Shown in pieces: positions 23,577-31,844 of a stretch of DNA of 64,000 nt. The position numbers were made by a program, and so were the translations under genes. How positions within the stretch are numbered: the stretch's first letter is position 1; each line of letters begins with the position of its first letter. The stretch covers positions 154,801 to 218,800 of the forward strand of contig JAGRNT010000003.1 of assembly GCA_020440605.1 (NCBI GenBank), written 5' to 3'. The stretch is from a bacterium (lineage in GTDB: Bacteria; 4484-113; JAFGCY01). The notes beneath the pieces were generated by a model. It was not told the origin of the DNA. It worked only from the letters and a program-made list of their open reading frames with translations, and did no database searches.

Positions 23577-24034
23577 AGCGATGTATTCATGGAAGGTAGC
23601 CACGATGCGCAGCTGCTCAGGCCTTACTTCGCTCGCAGCTGGCAAGCTCATTGCTCATTCTTCAGGGCACATTGCTGGCTCAATGCTGCCAGCTCCTCAT
23701 TCCAAACTGTATAACTTAGATATGGAATGGATCCAGAACAACATCATGTGTTGACCAGGCCGGATCATGGCCGTGTGCCTGGGTGCGATCATGCTCGTGA
23801 GCATGGGCGTCGACGCCCTGAAGAAGAAGCCGGGGCAGTCTGGGTAGTCTAAATAGTTCGAATAGTACTGATAGTGAAAGAAGTGATAGAGGCAGCAGGT
23901 GCTGCCGCGTAGCAGTCCTTTTGACCCGGACCCTGTCCACTTTACTATTCAGACTATTCACACTATCCGTACTACTTCCACTGACCGGCCGCAGGCCTCC
24001 GTCTCAGTGGATGGCAGCTGATACTTACATTTTG
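23577..24034. repeat. Non-coding spacer with hairpins and degenerate tandem words
   Basis: CATGCTC-GT-GAGCATG (23790-23805), GGGCGTCGACGCCC (23805-23818, perfect palindrome) and GGCAGCA-GG-TGCTGCC (23891-23906). Around them are degenerate words of the type AATAGTTCGAATAGTACTG and ACTATTCAGACTATTCAC. Only the small frame at 23767 is a possible gene. Confidence 0.55.
23767..23847 (+). CDS. Possible 26-aa hydrophobic small protein or gene remnant
   Basis: MAVCLGAIMLVSMGVDALKK.., then a short polar tail and TAG. Nearly every third position is G or C, as in real genes here, and the first half could span the membrane. There is no ribosome site and the frame coincides with two palindromes, so a remnant of a longer gene is just as likely. 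Confidence 0.25.
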   Translation: MAVCLGAIMLVSMGVDALKKKPGQSG

Positions 24035-26632
24035 CTACTTACCTGCTGGGTCCTCCCGCGGACTGACAATCACCTGGCTTTCCACGACCTCGATGATGCT
24101 GAACGGTGTCGTGTTGATGGTGATCGTGAGGTCCGGGCGTGGCAGGATGTATTCCGCGATCACGGCCTCCGGTTCACCACCGCTGGGCACGTCCACCCTG
24201 CCGATCAGCACCTGGCCGAGCAGGTTTCCGGCATCGTCGTCAATCTCCACGTAACCTGATCCCAGGCCGGGACTGAGATTTGATGCATGGCTGATTCCGA
24301 AGCTCATGCCCAGCACGCCGCGCACCCAGTCCTGCACCGCCGGCTCCAGCAGGCTGGCATCGAAGCGCAGGTAGGGCAGGTCTGAGCCGGACTGGTTGTC
24401 AAAGATGATCACCGGGGAGAAGGGGTCATCCGGATCCCAGTCCCAGCGGATCCGCTCACTGCCTGGCAGAGCACCGGGATCACCGAATGTGTAGGGAATG
24501 CTGCCGACTGTCTCCCCGGTGTCGTTGTCAATCAGCTTCGCCTTGCCATTGTGGCCATCCCCGATCGGTCCCGGATCGGACGGATCCGGCAGCAGGTCCG
24601 TAATGTCAATCTTCCAGGTGGTGACCGGCCGCGGCTTGTTCGTGAAATCCTCCACCACGAACAGGGCACCATCACCGCTGCCGTCGGACAGTTCCTTGCC
24701 GTTGATCCAGGCTTCACCGCGAAAGGTGCAGGTATCGGCATCGAAGGCCGCAAGCTCCCGCACCAGGCCGGATTCAGGGTCCGCCTGGTTCTCATCATGT
24801 GCCATCTCCAGCGCGTACCTGGACCCGGCGAATTTGGCAATCCCGGTGAGCAGCACCACATGCCCCGGAACCCGCAGTTCCACATCCCTGCCGTTCTTGA
24901 TGTCCTGCAGCACGCGGTCGATCTCCGTCTTTTCATAGACGATCTCGGTCGAGACCGGGTAGTCCTCGTTGTCCTCCATCCACTGCTTCTTGCTGTTCCA
25001 CCAGGCATCGGGACTGTCCGGAGCTCCACCGGTGGCTCCGTTGTCCCACTGCGTGGGCTTCTTCATCTCCTCGATGCTGAAGTCCAGGTCCTGGTTGATC
25101 GTCGGGTTGATCCGGCTGAGCATCTGCAGGCTGTTGGACACCGCCGCCGGTGCGCACTCCCGCTTGCCGCACTGCTGGTTGACAATCGTTGAAGTGGGCA
25201 GGAAGCCGGAGTCCAGCAGCTCTCCCCCGATCTCCAGGAACCAGGTCGGGGGGAGATCCTCAGCGGTCAGCTGCAGCTGCTCGTCATCCTCGCCGGAATC
25301 AATCACCACGTCATTGCTGCCGACCTCCGCCGTAAGCGGATCGGACAGCGCGGAGACCAGCTTGTCCGTGCCGAGGCTGTATGCATATTCCACGCTCGTG
25401 AGCTGGGTGCCGGAGACGATGTCCAGGTCAACCGGAATGGCAATCTGATGGCGCTCGCCGGGCTGGCCGCCACTGCGCAGCGGCAGGTTCCCGATCACGC
25501 TGCGCCCATTCAGCTCCAGGCTGAACTGCAGCACCTTGCTGGCCGGATCGGTCGGGTAGTCGAGGAAGACCTTGCCCCAGTTGCTGAAGGGTGTGGCCAC
25601 GCCGTCCAGCAGGTAGCTGTTCTGGCAGATCTCGATGAACACCCCGAAGTCCCGGCGCTCGCCGGCCGGGCCCTCGCCCTCGTCACTGAATGGCACAAGC
25701 CAGGCGGATTCCCCGCCGAAGTCCTGCAGTCCGTCGACACTGCCTTCGAAGTGCAGGCGTTCGGCTTCCGGACTGCCCATCAGTGCGGAGAATGGAATCT
25801 CCGCCAGCTCCGTGCCGGCCCCGGGCTGTGTCCAGTCCTCCCGCTTGCCGCCCTGGATCCGCCAGCCGGACAGCCGGTTGCCGAAGAAAATGCCGATCGG
25901 CGTGATGTCCGCCAGGTTGATTTCAGAGTTGCCATCTCCGTCCACGACGGATTCAACGGAATCTGCGGTGAAGGGCCCGCTCTTCTGGAAGTTGCGCCCG
26001 AGCTGCACGAGGTCTGAGATGTTGACCTCACCGTTCTGATCATAGTCGCCAGTGAAATCCAGGTCGAAGCTCAGCATGCCCGCGGGAATGTCAATGTACA
26101 GGTCCTGCGCTGCGGCATTCTCCACTGAGGAAATCCGCCGCGTGGCATCCACTGCGCTTTGTCCGCTGCGGAAGCTGAGCCTGGTCAGGACGAAACTGCC
26201 GTTCGCACCGGTGCTTTCATCCGGGTTGGGCAGGACCACACCGCAGTGCAGAGCCTGGCCTGCCTGTTTGACGAGCTGCAGCTGCGGCTGGCTGCCACTG
26301 ACCGGCAGGACCGGCGTGGTTTGGGAGACAAGCTGCAGGGCTGAATCCGGCAGTTCCAGCGTGAACAGTGCGGCGCGGATTTCCGCACCCTCCATCCGCA
26401 CCTCCACGCTGTATCCCTGCTCCGCATCCTGCTCCACCTCCAGCGAAAACTCCGCCCGGTCGTACAGTCCCTGCATGCCCGGCTGTGGAATCAGCCTGAA
26501 TCCGCTGCGGCTGGTAATTGCAATGTCCTCAAAGGGGGATGGGCCAGGCTCACTGCCCGGGGCGAGAGGAGTGCGGCCTGCTGAACAGGCGGCAAGCAGC
26601 AGCACGAAGAACATCAGAATCGGTATGCGCAC
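24035..26632 (-). CDS. Lipoprotein: cohesin-like domain, dockerin-like pair, C39-like cysteine peptidase domain
   Basis: 865 aa, GTG start after AGGTGA. The signal peptide ends in lipobox LAAC. Residues ~50-165 have a cohesin-like beta pattern (SVEVRMEGAEIRAALFTLEL ... SFVLTRLSFRSG). Dockerin-like loops follow: DYDQNGEVNISDLVQLG and VDGDGNSEINLADITPIG. After a beta-rich middle comes a papain-like C39-type domain with Gln487-x5-Cys493 (QCGKRECAPAA, giving oxyanion Gln and nucleophile) and His591 in VPGHVVLLTG. A surface-anchored cysteine peptidase is expected. Related C39-like domains process peptides or act on isopeptide/amide bonds; the substrate is unknown. Confidence 0.8.
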   Translation of the reverse strand: MRIPILMFFVLLLAACSAGRTPLAPGSEPGPSPFEDIAITSRSGFRLIPQPGMQGLYDRAEFSLEVEQDAEQGYSVEVRMEGAEIRAALFTLELPDSALQLVSQTTPVLPVSGSQPQLQLVKQAGQALHCGVVLPNPDESTGANGSFVLTRLSFRSGQSAVDATRRISSVENAAAQDLYIDIPAGMLSFDLDFTGDYDQNGEVNISDLVQLGRNFQKSGPFTADSVESVVDGDGNSEINLADITPIGIFFGNRLSGWRIQGGKREDWTQPGAGTELAEIPFSALMGSPEAERLHFEGSVDGLQDFGGESAWLVPFSDEGEGPAGERRDFGVFIEICQNSYLLDGVATPFSNWGKVFLDYPTDPASKVLQFSLELNGRSVIGNLPLRSGGQPGERHQIAIPVDLDIVSGTQLTSVEYAYSLGTDKLVSALSDPLTAEVGSNDVVIDSGEDDEQLQLTAEDLPPTWFLEIGGELLDSGFLPTSTIVNQQCGKRECAPAAVSNSLQMLSRINPTINQDLDFSIEEMKKPTQWDNGATGGAPDSPDAWWNSKKQWMEDNEDYPVSTEIVYEKTEIDRVLQDIKNGRDVELRVPGHVVLLTGIAKFAGSRYALEMAHDENQADPESGLVRELAAFDADTCTFRGEAWINGKELSDGSGDGALFVVEDFTNKPRPVTTWKIDITDLLPDPSDPGPIGDGHNGKAKLIDNDTGETVGSIPYTFGDPGALPGSERIRWDWDPDDPFSPVIIFDNQSGSDLPYLRFDASLLEPAVQDWVRGVLGMSFGISHASNLSPGLGSGYVEIDDDAGNLLGQVLIGRVDVPSGGEPEAVIAEYILPRPDLTITINTTPFSIIEVVESQVIVSPREDPAGK

Positions 26633-26757
26633 GAAATCACCTATGTAAGTCCCTGTGGGGTGCCACGATTCTAGCAGCTCGAATCTTGGCGGAATAAGGC
26701 AGGAAATGGCAGCCGGGTCAGCTCCAGCAGTTCAGGCTGGTCTGAGCCGCTCTCCCT

Positions 26758-26763
26758 TACAAT
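26758..26763 (+). promoter_or_regulatory. -10 box, leaderless start (pyrB)
   Basis: TACAAT, 7 nt before GTG 26771, no ribosome site. There is no room for an attenuator or PyrR-binding leader. Confidence 0.6.
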
Positions 26764-26770
26764 ATTCAGC

Positions 26771-27748
26771 GTGAGTTACCGCCACCTGGTTTCCATTCTT
26801 GATCTGTCCGAGCCGGACCTGCACCAGCTGCTGGACCTCTCCGAATGGTTCATGCCGCAGGTCGAGGCAGGTGGCTTCAAGCTGGACACCCTGCGCGGCA
26901 CCTCCTGCATCCTGCTGTTCTACGAGGCCTCGACCCGCACCCGCGCTTCCTTCGAGGTGGCGGGCAAGATGCTCGGAAGCGACACCATCAACGTCGGCAG
27001 CAAGGGCAGCAGCACGGAGAAGGGCGAAAGCGTGAAGGACACCGCGCTCACGCTTAATGCGATGGACCACAACTGCGTGGTGATGCGCCATGAAACCGCC
27101 GATGCGATCAGCATCTTCGCGCAGTACTTCGAGCGCGGGCTGATCAACGCCGGCAGCGGGCTCGGCCAGCATCCGACCCAGGCCCTGCTGGACGCCCTCA
27201 CCCTGCGCCGCGCCGGCCTGCTGGAGAAGGGCCGCCGCGTGGCGATCGTCGGCGACCTGCGTCACAGCCGCGTGATGCGTTCCAACCTGCAGCTCTGGGC
27301 CAGCCTCGGAATGGACACCGTGCTCGTGGCTCCGCCGCAGCTGATGCCCGACGGCTGGGAAGGCCTGCATCCGGAACACTGGGCACAGGACACGACTGGA
27401 TACGGCAGCGTGACGTGGGACACCGACATCGACCGCGTGCTGCCGGATGTCGACGCCGTGATGATGCTGCGCATGCAGCGCGAGCGGATGGAGGGCGGCT
27501 ACCTGACGAACTCCGATGAATACTCCAAGCTCTACGGCCTGTTCGGGCACCGTATGAAGAAGCTGCCGCCGCACGCGATCATCATGCACCCCGGCCCGGT
27601 CAACCGCGGCGTGGAAATCAGCGAGGAGGCATTCCTTGATCCGCGCTGCCGCATCGCCGAGCAGGTCACCTGGGGCGTGGCCAGCCGCTGCGCACTACTG
27701 TGCTGGAGCTGTGACCGCCTGCCCAGCGGATTCGCGGTGCCGGCCTGA
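26771..27748 (+). CDS. pyrB: Aspartate carbamoyltransferase catalytic subunit
   Basis: 325 aa, GTG start. It catalyses carbamoyl phosphate + L-aspartate to N-carbamoyl-aspartate, the first committed step of pyrimidine synthesis. The carbamoyl-phosphate loop STRTR is at 54-58, HPTQ is at 134-137, and the C-terminal MRMQRER and MHPGPVNRGVEI motifs are diagnostic of PyrB rather than ornithine carbamoyltransferase. Usual length. No pyrI, pyrC or other pyr gene is adjacent, so it stands alone. TACAAT directly upstream points to a leaderless mRNA. Confidence 0.96.
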   Translation: MSYRHLVSILDLSEPDLHQLLDLSEWFMPQVEAGGFKLDTLRGTSCILLFYEASTRTRASFEVAGKMLGSDTINVGSKGSSTEKGESVKDTALTLNAMDHNCVVMRHETADAISIFAQYFERGLINAGSGLGQHPTQALLDALTLRRAGLLEKGRRVAIVGDLRHSRVMRSNLQLWASLGMDTVLVAPPQLMPDGWEGLHPEHWAQDTTGYGSVTWDTDIDRVLPDVDAVMMLRMQRERMEGGYLTNSDEYSKLYGLFGHRMKKLPPHAIIMHPGPVNRGVEISEEAFLDPRCRIAEQVTWGVASRCALLCWSCDRLPSGFAVPA

Positions 27749-27886
27749 GTAAATCCGGGAAATTTGACGTCTGTAAGGGACGCAGTCTTAAGGTCTGCCG
27801 GATGATGTCCGATTCCTGACTGTAAGTTACAATCATCGGGTCCCAGTGGACCATCCGCGGGAACCGCCCGCCTGAAAGGAAATCTG

Positions 27887-28582
27887 ATGAAGAAGCTCAC
27901 TCTGATCATGCTGCTCGTCCTGGCACTGCCCTTCGCGGCGCTGGCCCAGGAGGATGATCCCGCGCCCACCGCCGAGGACAGCCCCGCGGTGGAGGAGAGC
28001 ACCCCCGCCCCCGCCGGCAACGTCAGCTACGTACGCCGCAGCTTCGGAAACTTCAGCCTCGAACTGCCCACCCACGGCTCCCTGATGACTCCCGGCAGCG
28101 ATGACTGGAATGAGGAGGAGCAGGTGGTCTTCAACTGGTTCGGCAGCGAAAGCGATCCGATCGTGCTGATCCAGTGCCGCGTGGACAGCTTCGAGGATCC
28201 GCTGGAGCAGAGCGCCTACGACATCTTCTGCGACACCCTGCTCAGCAACTGGCTGAATGCCGAGGACAGCTTCACCGTGCTCGACCCGCCCCTGCCCCGC
28301 GTTGAGGGCCAGCCCCGCCGCACCCGCAGCACGCTCGGGACCCATGTCTGGAACCTGATCCAGATCGATGACCATTCCGATGTCAACGGCGGCAAGATCT
28401 ACTACTCGATCTTCTGCACCTACAGCGGCAAGGACATCTACACCCTCAGCTTCTACTACATGGATCCGATGACCAAGGAAGACACCCGCGTGCGTGATTT
28501 CGGCAAGCCCCTGATGGAGAGCTTCCGCATCAACGGTGAAGGCAGTGCCCAGGATGAGGAGGGAATGGCGGACGCGGCCTAG
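27887..28582 (+). CDS. Exported protein, possibly PsbP/MOG1-like fold
   Basis: 231 aa. AAGGAAAT precedes the ATG. MKKLTLIMLLVLALPFAALAQ is a clean signal peptide, followed by a Pro/Glu/Ala linker. The mature domain ('RSFGNFSLELPTHGSLMTPG', SDPIVLIQCRVDSFEDPLEQ, GKIYYSIFCTYSGKDIYTLSFYY, MESFRI) has the alternating strand pattern and closing 'f..S.r' of PsbP/DUF1795-type proteins. That assignment is only from pattern. It overlaps the convergent TlpA gene by 4 nt. Confidence 0.7.
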   Translation: MKKLTLIMLLVLALPFAALAQEDDPAPTAEDSPAVEESTPAPAGNVSYVRRSFGNFSLELPTHGSLMTPGSDDWNEEEQVVFNWFGSESDPIVLIQCRVDSFEDPLEQSAYDIFCDTLLSNWLNAEDSFTVLDPPLPRVEGQPRRTRSTLGTHVWNLIQIDDHSDVNGGKIYYSIFCTYSGKDIYTLSFYYMDPMTKEDTRVRDFGKPLMESFRINGEGSAQDEEGMADAA

Positions 28583-29196
28583 CCGTCCTGACGCAGGATC
28601 GTCTTCAGCCTGGTTTCGAAATCCTCACGGCTCATTTCGCCGGTGACGTAGCCCACGATCGAACCCTCTTCATTGAGGAAGAAGGTTGCGGGGAAAGCCA
28701 TCAGTCCGAGCTTTTCCTTGGCATCCACACTGTGGTACATCGGGATTTCGAAGGCGTTCTGCTTCCAGAAGTCCTCGGCAGCCGTGCTGTCCACGGAAAT
28801 CGCCAGCATTTCGAACTCCGCCTTGCGTTCCTTGTATACATCATTGAGCGCCGGCAGCTCGTTGATGCAGGGCGGGCACCAGTCACCCCAGAAGTTGATC
28901 ACCAGCGGCTTACCGTAGAAGCTGCTGACAGCAAGAACCTCTCCCTCTGAACTACGGAAGCTGAAATCCGGCAGCCTGCGGGCGGAGGCGGAGGAGTCCG
29001 TCTCGGAACCTTCACCGGGATTATCCTGCTCCATGCCGGAATCTGCGTTTCCAGCATCTGCCATCTGCTGGTCGGACTGTTGCGTTTCTGAAACGGTGGT
29101 CCCACCATCAGTGGCATCACCAGCGGGCTTGTTGCAGGAAACGCTCAGCAGCAGAGCTGCCGCAATTATGAAGGAAAGGATTCTGGTGGCTGTCAT
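28579..29196 (-). CDS. TlpA-like thioredoxin-fold lipoprotein (CPPC)
   Basis: 205 aa. GAGGAG precedes the ATG. The signal peptide ends in a lipobox (LSVSC). An acidic Ser/Asp/Gln linker (~25-75) leads to a TlpA/redoxin domain: LPDFSFRSSEGEVLAVSSF, then GDWCPPCINELPALNDVY with C107-P-P-C110, and the cis-proline loop FPATFFLNEEGSIVGYV. Such lipoproteins carry out thiol-disulphide exchange on the periplasmic side. It is third in a same-strand row of three related genes, the second of which has selenocysteine in place of the first Cys. Confidence 0.9.
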   Translation of the reverse strand: MTATRILSFIIAAALLLSVSCNKPAGDATDGGTTVSETQQSDQQMADAGNADSGMEQDNPGEGSETDSSASARRLPDFSFRSSEGEVLAVSSFYGKPLVINFWGDWCPPCINELPALNDVYKERKAEFEMLAISVDSTAAEDFWKQNAFEIPMYHSVDAKEKLGLMAFPATFFLNEEGSIVGYVTGEMSREDFETRLKTILRQDG

Positions 29197-29345
29197 GTCG
29201 CTCGGATCTCCTCGGTGAAACAGGAATCAGATGATATCAGCGGAAGCGGCTGTTGACTTCCGCATATGTGACGCATGGAACTGCCTGCTGTTCGTCACGT
29301 ATGAGCTGCGCTCGCCCCGATCAGCCGGTCCGGAAACCCACGCAG

Positions 29346-29828
29346 CTACTTGAGCAGCTTGTTGAGTATGGCCTCGAATTCCGCCGGCTCCATCATCCCG
29401 ACCTGCTGGTCGATGATGTTGCCCTCGGCATCGAGAAAGATCGTATGCGGAATCGGGCCCACGCCGAAGTGCTCCCCGCCGTTCTGATCGTGGACCATCG
29501 GGAAGCTGTAGCCCTTCTCCTTCCAGAATCCTTCCGGATCCTGGCTTCTGGGAACAGCCACCGCGAGAATCTCGAACTGGCCGGGATGGGCATCGTAGGC
29601 CTTTTGGAAACCAGGAAACTCCTGGACGCAGTAGCCTCACCAGTCCGCCCAGAAGTTGACGACGAGTGGCTTGCCGAGATAGTCGGCGGTGCTGCCGATG
29701 CTGCCGGCGGTGGTCCGGAAGCGGAATTCACTGACCGGATTGCCAGTGGAGCCGCCACGGTTGCAGCCTGCCAGGCACAGGCAGATTGCCAGTAGCGGCA
29801 GCAGTTTCCAGATGTATCCCCTGTGCAT
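29346..29828 (-). CDS. Selenocysteine-containing TlpA-like thioredoxin-fold lipoprotein (UGYC)
   Basis: 160 aa read through an in-frame UGA at 29637-29639. The ATG at 29828 follows GAGGTA. The signal peptide ends in lipobox LAGC. The redoxin domain reads FRTTAGSIGSTADYLGKPLV, NFWADW, then UGA (residue 64), then GYCVQEFPGF, so U64-G-Y-C67 sits exactly where its neighbours have CPPC. Downstream the domain is intact, with cis-Pro loop GPIPHTIFLDAEGNII. The hairpin at 29611-29625 starts 11 nt after the UGA, as a bacterial SECIS should. Reading it as two broken genes is much less likely, since the frame and family similarity continue on both sides. Confidence 0.85.
29611..29639 (-). promoter_or_regulatory. 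Bacterial SECIS element with Sec UGA codon
   Basis: UGA (29637-29639), 11-nt spacer (29626-29636), then stem CCAGG-AGUUU-CCUGG (29611-29625). The apical loop holds the GU dinucleotide that SelB recognises in E. coli fdhF, where the minimal hairpin also begins 11 nt after UGA. The element at 52407-52435 has the same core with different, compensating outer pairs. Confidence 0.8.
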
Positions 29829-29930
29829 TGGCCCTACCTCAGTTACTCTGTATTCGGAGACATTTGTCCCAGCACCTGGTCGCTCGTGCCTGTTCGGCAC
29901 GCTGTCGACGAGATGCAATCACGCTGCAGG

Positions 29931-30419
29931 CTACTGCAGCAGCTTCGCCAGACGCTGCTCGAAGTCCTCCTTCGAAATCGCGCCGGAGGCTGTATCCACG
30001 ACATTCCCCTGGGCATCGATGAACAGCGTGGTCGGGATGTACTGGATCGCGAACTTGCTGGCCCCATCCACGTCGTGGTACATCGGGATCGTGTAGCCCT
30101 GCTGCTGCCAGTAGCCATCAGGATCCTGCGAACTTTCCATCGAAACCGCGATCATGTTGAAATCGCTCTTGTGCGCCTCGTAGCTGGCATTCAGGTCCGG
30201 CAGCTCGGCCTTGCAGGGTGGGCACCAGTCCGCCCAGAAGTTGACCACCAGCGGCTTGCCGATGAACTGCGTCGTATCCTGCATCTGCCCGCTCGTGCTC
30301 TTGAAGCTGAAGCGGCTGGAAGCATTGGCCTGCTTCCCCGTGCAGGATGTGGCAACGCTGAGCAGCAATAGCAGTGTTGCAAACAGTCCGGCTCCTCTGA
30401 GCCGCAGTAAGTTATCCAT
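29931..30419 (-). CDS. TlpA-like thioredoxin-fold lipoprotein (CPPC)
   Basis: 162 aa from ATG 30419 with AAGGAG upstream. The signal peptide ends in lipobox VATSC. The redoxin domain has 'FSFKSTSGQMQDTTQFIGKP', ADWCPPCKAELPDL with C66-P-P-C69, and IPTTLFIDAQGNVV. It is first in the row of three TlpA-like genes and divergent from a TetR regulator (30585). Closest relative in the window is the selenoprotein next door: both have LVVNFWADW immediately before the redox motif. Confidence 0.9.
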   Translation of the reverse strand: MDNLLRLRGAGLFATLLLLLSVATSCTGKQANASSRFSFKSTSGQMQDTTQFIGKPLVVNFWADWCPPCKAELPDLNASYEAHKSDFNMIAVSMESSQDPDGYWQQQGYTIPMYHDVDGASKFAIQYIPTTLFIDAQGNVVDTASGAISKEDFEQRLAKLLQ

Positions 30420-30549
30420 CCGATCTCCTTGCAGGGCTGTTGAGCCTGCGTCCATATTGATAATACATTCCCGCGAGCGGCTCCGCCAGCCGAATACCTG
30501 CATTCCGGCAAATGAGACCGGAGCTGTCCGGAAAATATCGTGGAATGGC

Positions 30550-30578
30550 TTGACTTTAAACTGACTGGTCAGTATAGT
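30550..30578 (+). promoter_or_regulatory. Sigma-70-type promoter of tetR (leaderless)
   Basis: TTGACT (30550-30555), 17-bp spacer, TATAGT (30573-30578), then 6 nt to GTG 30585. This is the best complete promoter in the window and shows that -10 boxes next to start codons here belong to real promoters. Confidence 0.75.
30560..30573. promoter_or_regulatory. Probable TetR operator
   Basis: ACTGAC-TG-GTCAGT, a 14-bp palindrome filling the spacer between -35 and -10. It closely resembles the known ACTGAC/GTCAGT operators of AcrR/TetR-type repressors. Binding here would block tetR and possibly the divergent thioredoxin genes. Confidence 0.7.
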
Positions 30579-30584
30579 TTACCT

Positions 30585-31178
30585 GTGAACGCCAGAGACG
30601 GGCAGGGTGCCCGCGGAAAACTGATCAGAGCCGGCACGGAACTCTTCCGCCGCCAGGGCTACAGCGCCACGAGCGTCGACAGCATCGTGGAGGCCGCGGG
30701 CGTGAGCAAGGGCAGCTTCTTCTACCACTTCGAGAACAAGGAGGAGCTGGCCGTGGCCTGTCTGGCGGGCTGGGACGAGATGGTTCGCAATACCATGCAG
30801 GGGGCCCCCTTCATGCAGATGGAGGATCCCGTGCAGCGCCTGCAGGGCTGCCTGGATTTCTTCATTGCGATGTTCTCCGATCCCACTGCCTATCCTTCCT
30901 GCCTCGTCGGCACGACGGTGCAGGAAGTTGCCGAAAGCAATCCGACCCTGCGCGATGCGGCGCAGCAGTGCTTCGTGCATGCAGTCGAGGACCTGGGCGG
31001 ACTGATTGAGCTGGCAGGGCTGGCACGCGGGCGGGAGCTCGACGGCCAGGCCCTGGCCGGACTGTGGATGGCCACGCTGCAGGGCAGCCTGCTGATGGCC
31101 AAGGCCAGCGGGGATCTCGACCGGATCCCGGCGAACCTGCGCAGCCAGCGGGAATACATCCTCGGGCTGCTTGAGTAG
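30585..31178 (+). CDS. TetR-family transcriptional regulator
   Basis: 197 aa from GTG 30585, chosen because TATAGT ends 6 nt upstream; a longer frame from 30540 would start before the promoter. HTH: 'GKLIRAGTELFRRQGYSATS', VDSIVEAAGVSKGSFFYHFE, NKEELAVACLAGW. The C-terminal ligand domain contains 'SCLVGTTVQEVAESNPTLRD'. It is similar in layout to the TetR at 21999. It has its own operator, and targets probably include the divergent TlpA row (29931 leftward). DinB follows downstream. Confidence 0.9.
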   Translation: MNARDGQGARGKLIRAGTELFRRQGYSATSVDSIVEAAGVSKGSFFYHFENKEELAVACLAGWDEMVRNTMQGAPFMQMEDPVQRLQGCLDFFIAMFSDPTAYPSCLVGTTVQEVAESNPTLRDAAQQCFVHAVEDLGGLIELAGLARGRELDGQALAGLWMATLQGSLLMAKASGDLDRIPANLRSQREYILGLLE

Positions 31179-31292
31179 GGAGGAGATGGCGGATAGCGGA
31201 AAGCAGACTCAAGATCTCGAACAAACGAGTCTGCGCCCTGCTTTCAGCTCTCCACCCTCTGATTTAATCTGACAACACTACGGGAGACGGAA

Positions 31293-31811
31293 ATGTCAAT
31301 TGCAGAGATGATCCTGATGGAGATTGAACAGGAGGCGGTTGCCACGCGCAAGTGCCTGGAGCGCCTGCCGGAGGCAAAGCTGGACTGGAAGCCGGCCGAC
31401 AAGTCGATGAGCCTCGGCGAGCTGGGGATGCACATCGCCGCAGCTCCGCATGGCGTACTCGACATGCTGATGAAGGACGAGACGGGCTTTCCCGATCCGC
31501 CGGCCGAGCAGCCGGAAATGACCAGGGAGAACATTCTCGCGACCTTTGACGCCGGTCTCGAGAAGCAGCGGGCGACGCTTTCCGGCCTGAGCAATGAATT
31601 CATGCTGGCCGAATGGAAGTTCGTGAAGGATGGCACCGTGCTCCTGGCAATGCCGCGGGTGTTCTTCGCTCGCATGATCCTGCTCAGCCACGTCTACCAC
31701 CACCGTGGCCAGCTCAGTGTCTACCTGCGCCTGCTAGATGTGGCGGTACCGAGCATCTATGGCCCGAGCGCGGATGAACTGCCGCCCTTCCTGCAGGAAG
31801 CCGCGGGTTAG
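31293..31811 (+). CDS. DinB-family (DNA-damage-inducible, metal-binding four-helix) protein
   Basis: 172 aa. GGGAGA precedes the ATG. The three His ligands typical of DinB/YfiT are visible: His47 in LGELGMHIAAA, and His133 and His137 in LSHVYHHRGQ. 'RLPEAKLDWKPADKSMSLGE' is a hallmark of the family start. DinB-like proteins form a metal-binding helical bundle; many act as thiol (bacillithiol/mycothiol) S-transferases, but the substrate here is unknown. It lies 114 nt after tetR on the same strand. Confidence 0.9.
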   Translation: MSIAEMILMEIEQEAVATRKCLERLPEAKLDWKPADKSMSLGELGMHIAAAPHGVLDMLMKDETGFPDPPAEQPEMTRENILATFDAGLEKQRATLSGLSNEFMLAEWKFVKDGTVLLAMPRVFFARMILLSHVYHHRGQLSVYLRLLDVAVPSIYGPSADELPPFLQEAAG

Positions 31812-31844
31812 GAGCCGGCAGCTCCGACAAGTTGAGAATTCGGG

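Noticed and set aside
23569..23754. 61-codon frame overlapping the end of the AT-rich gene
   Set aside because: It has no signal except the overlap, its composition is that of spacer words (GCTCATTGCTCATTC), and no domain is visible.
29637..29639. UGA as a true stop, with two broken thioredoxin pieces
   Set aside because: The frame continues without shift, the family resemblance is complete on both sides, the codon is exactly at the redox Cys, and the same thing with a matching hairpin recurs at 52407.
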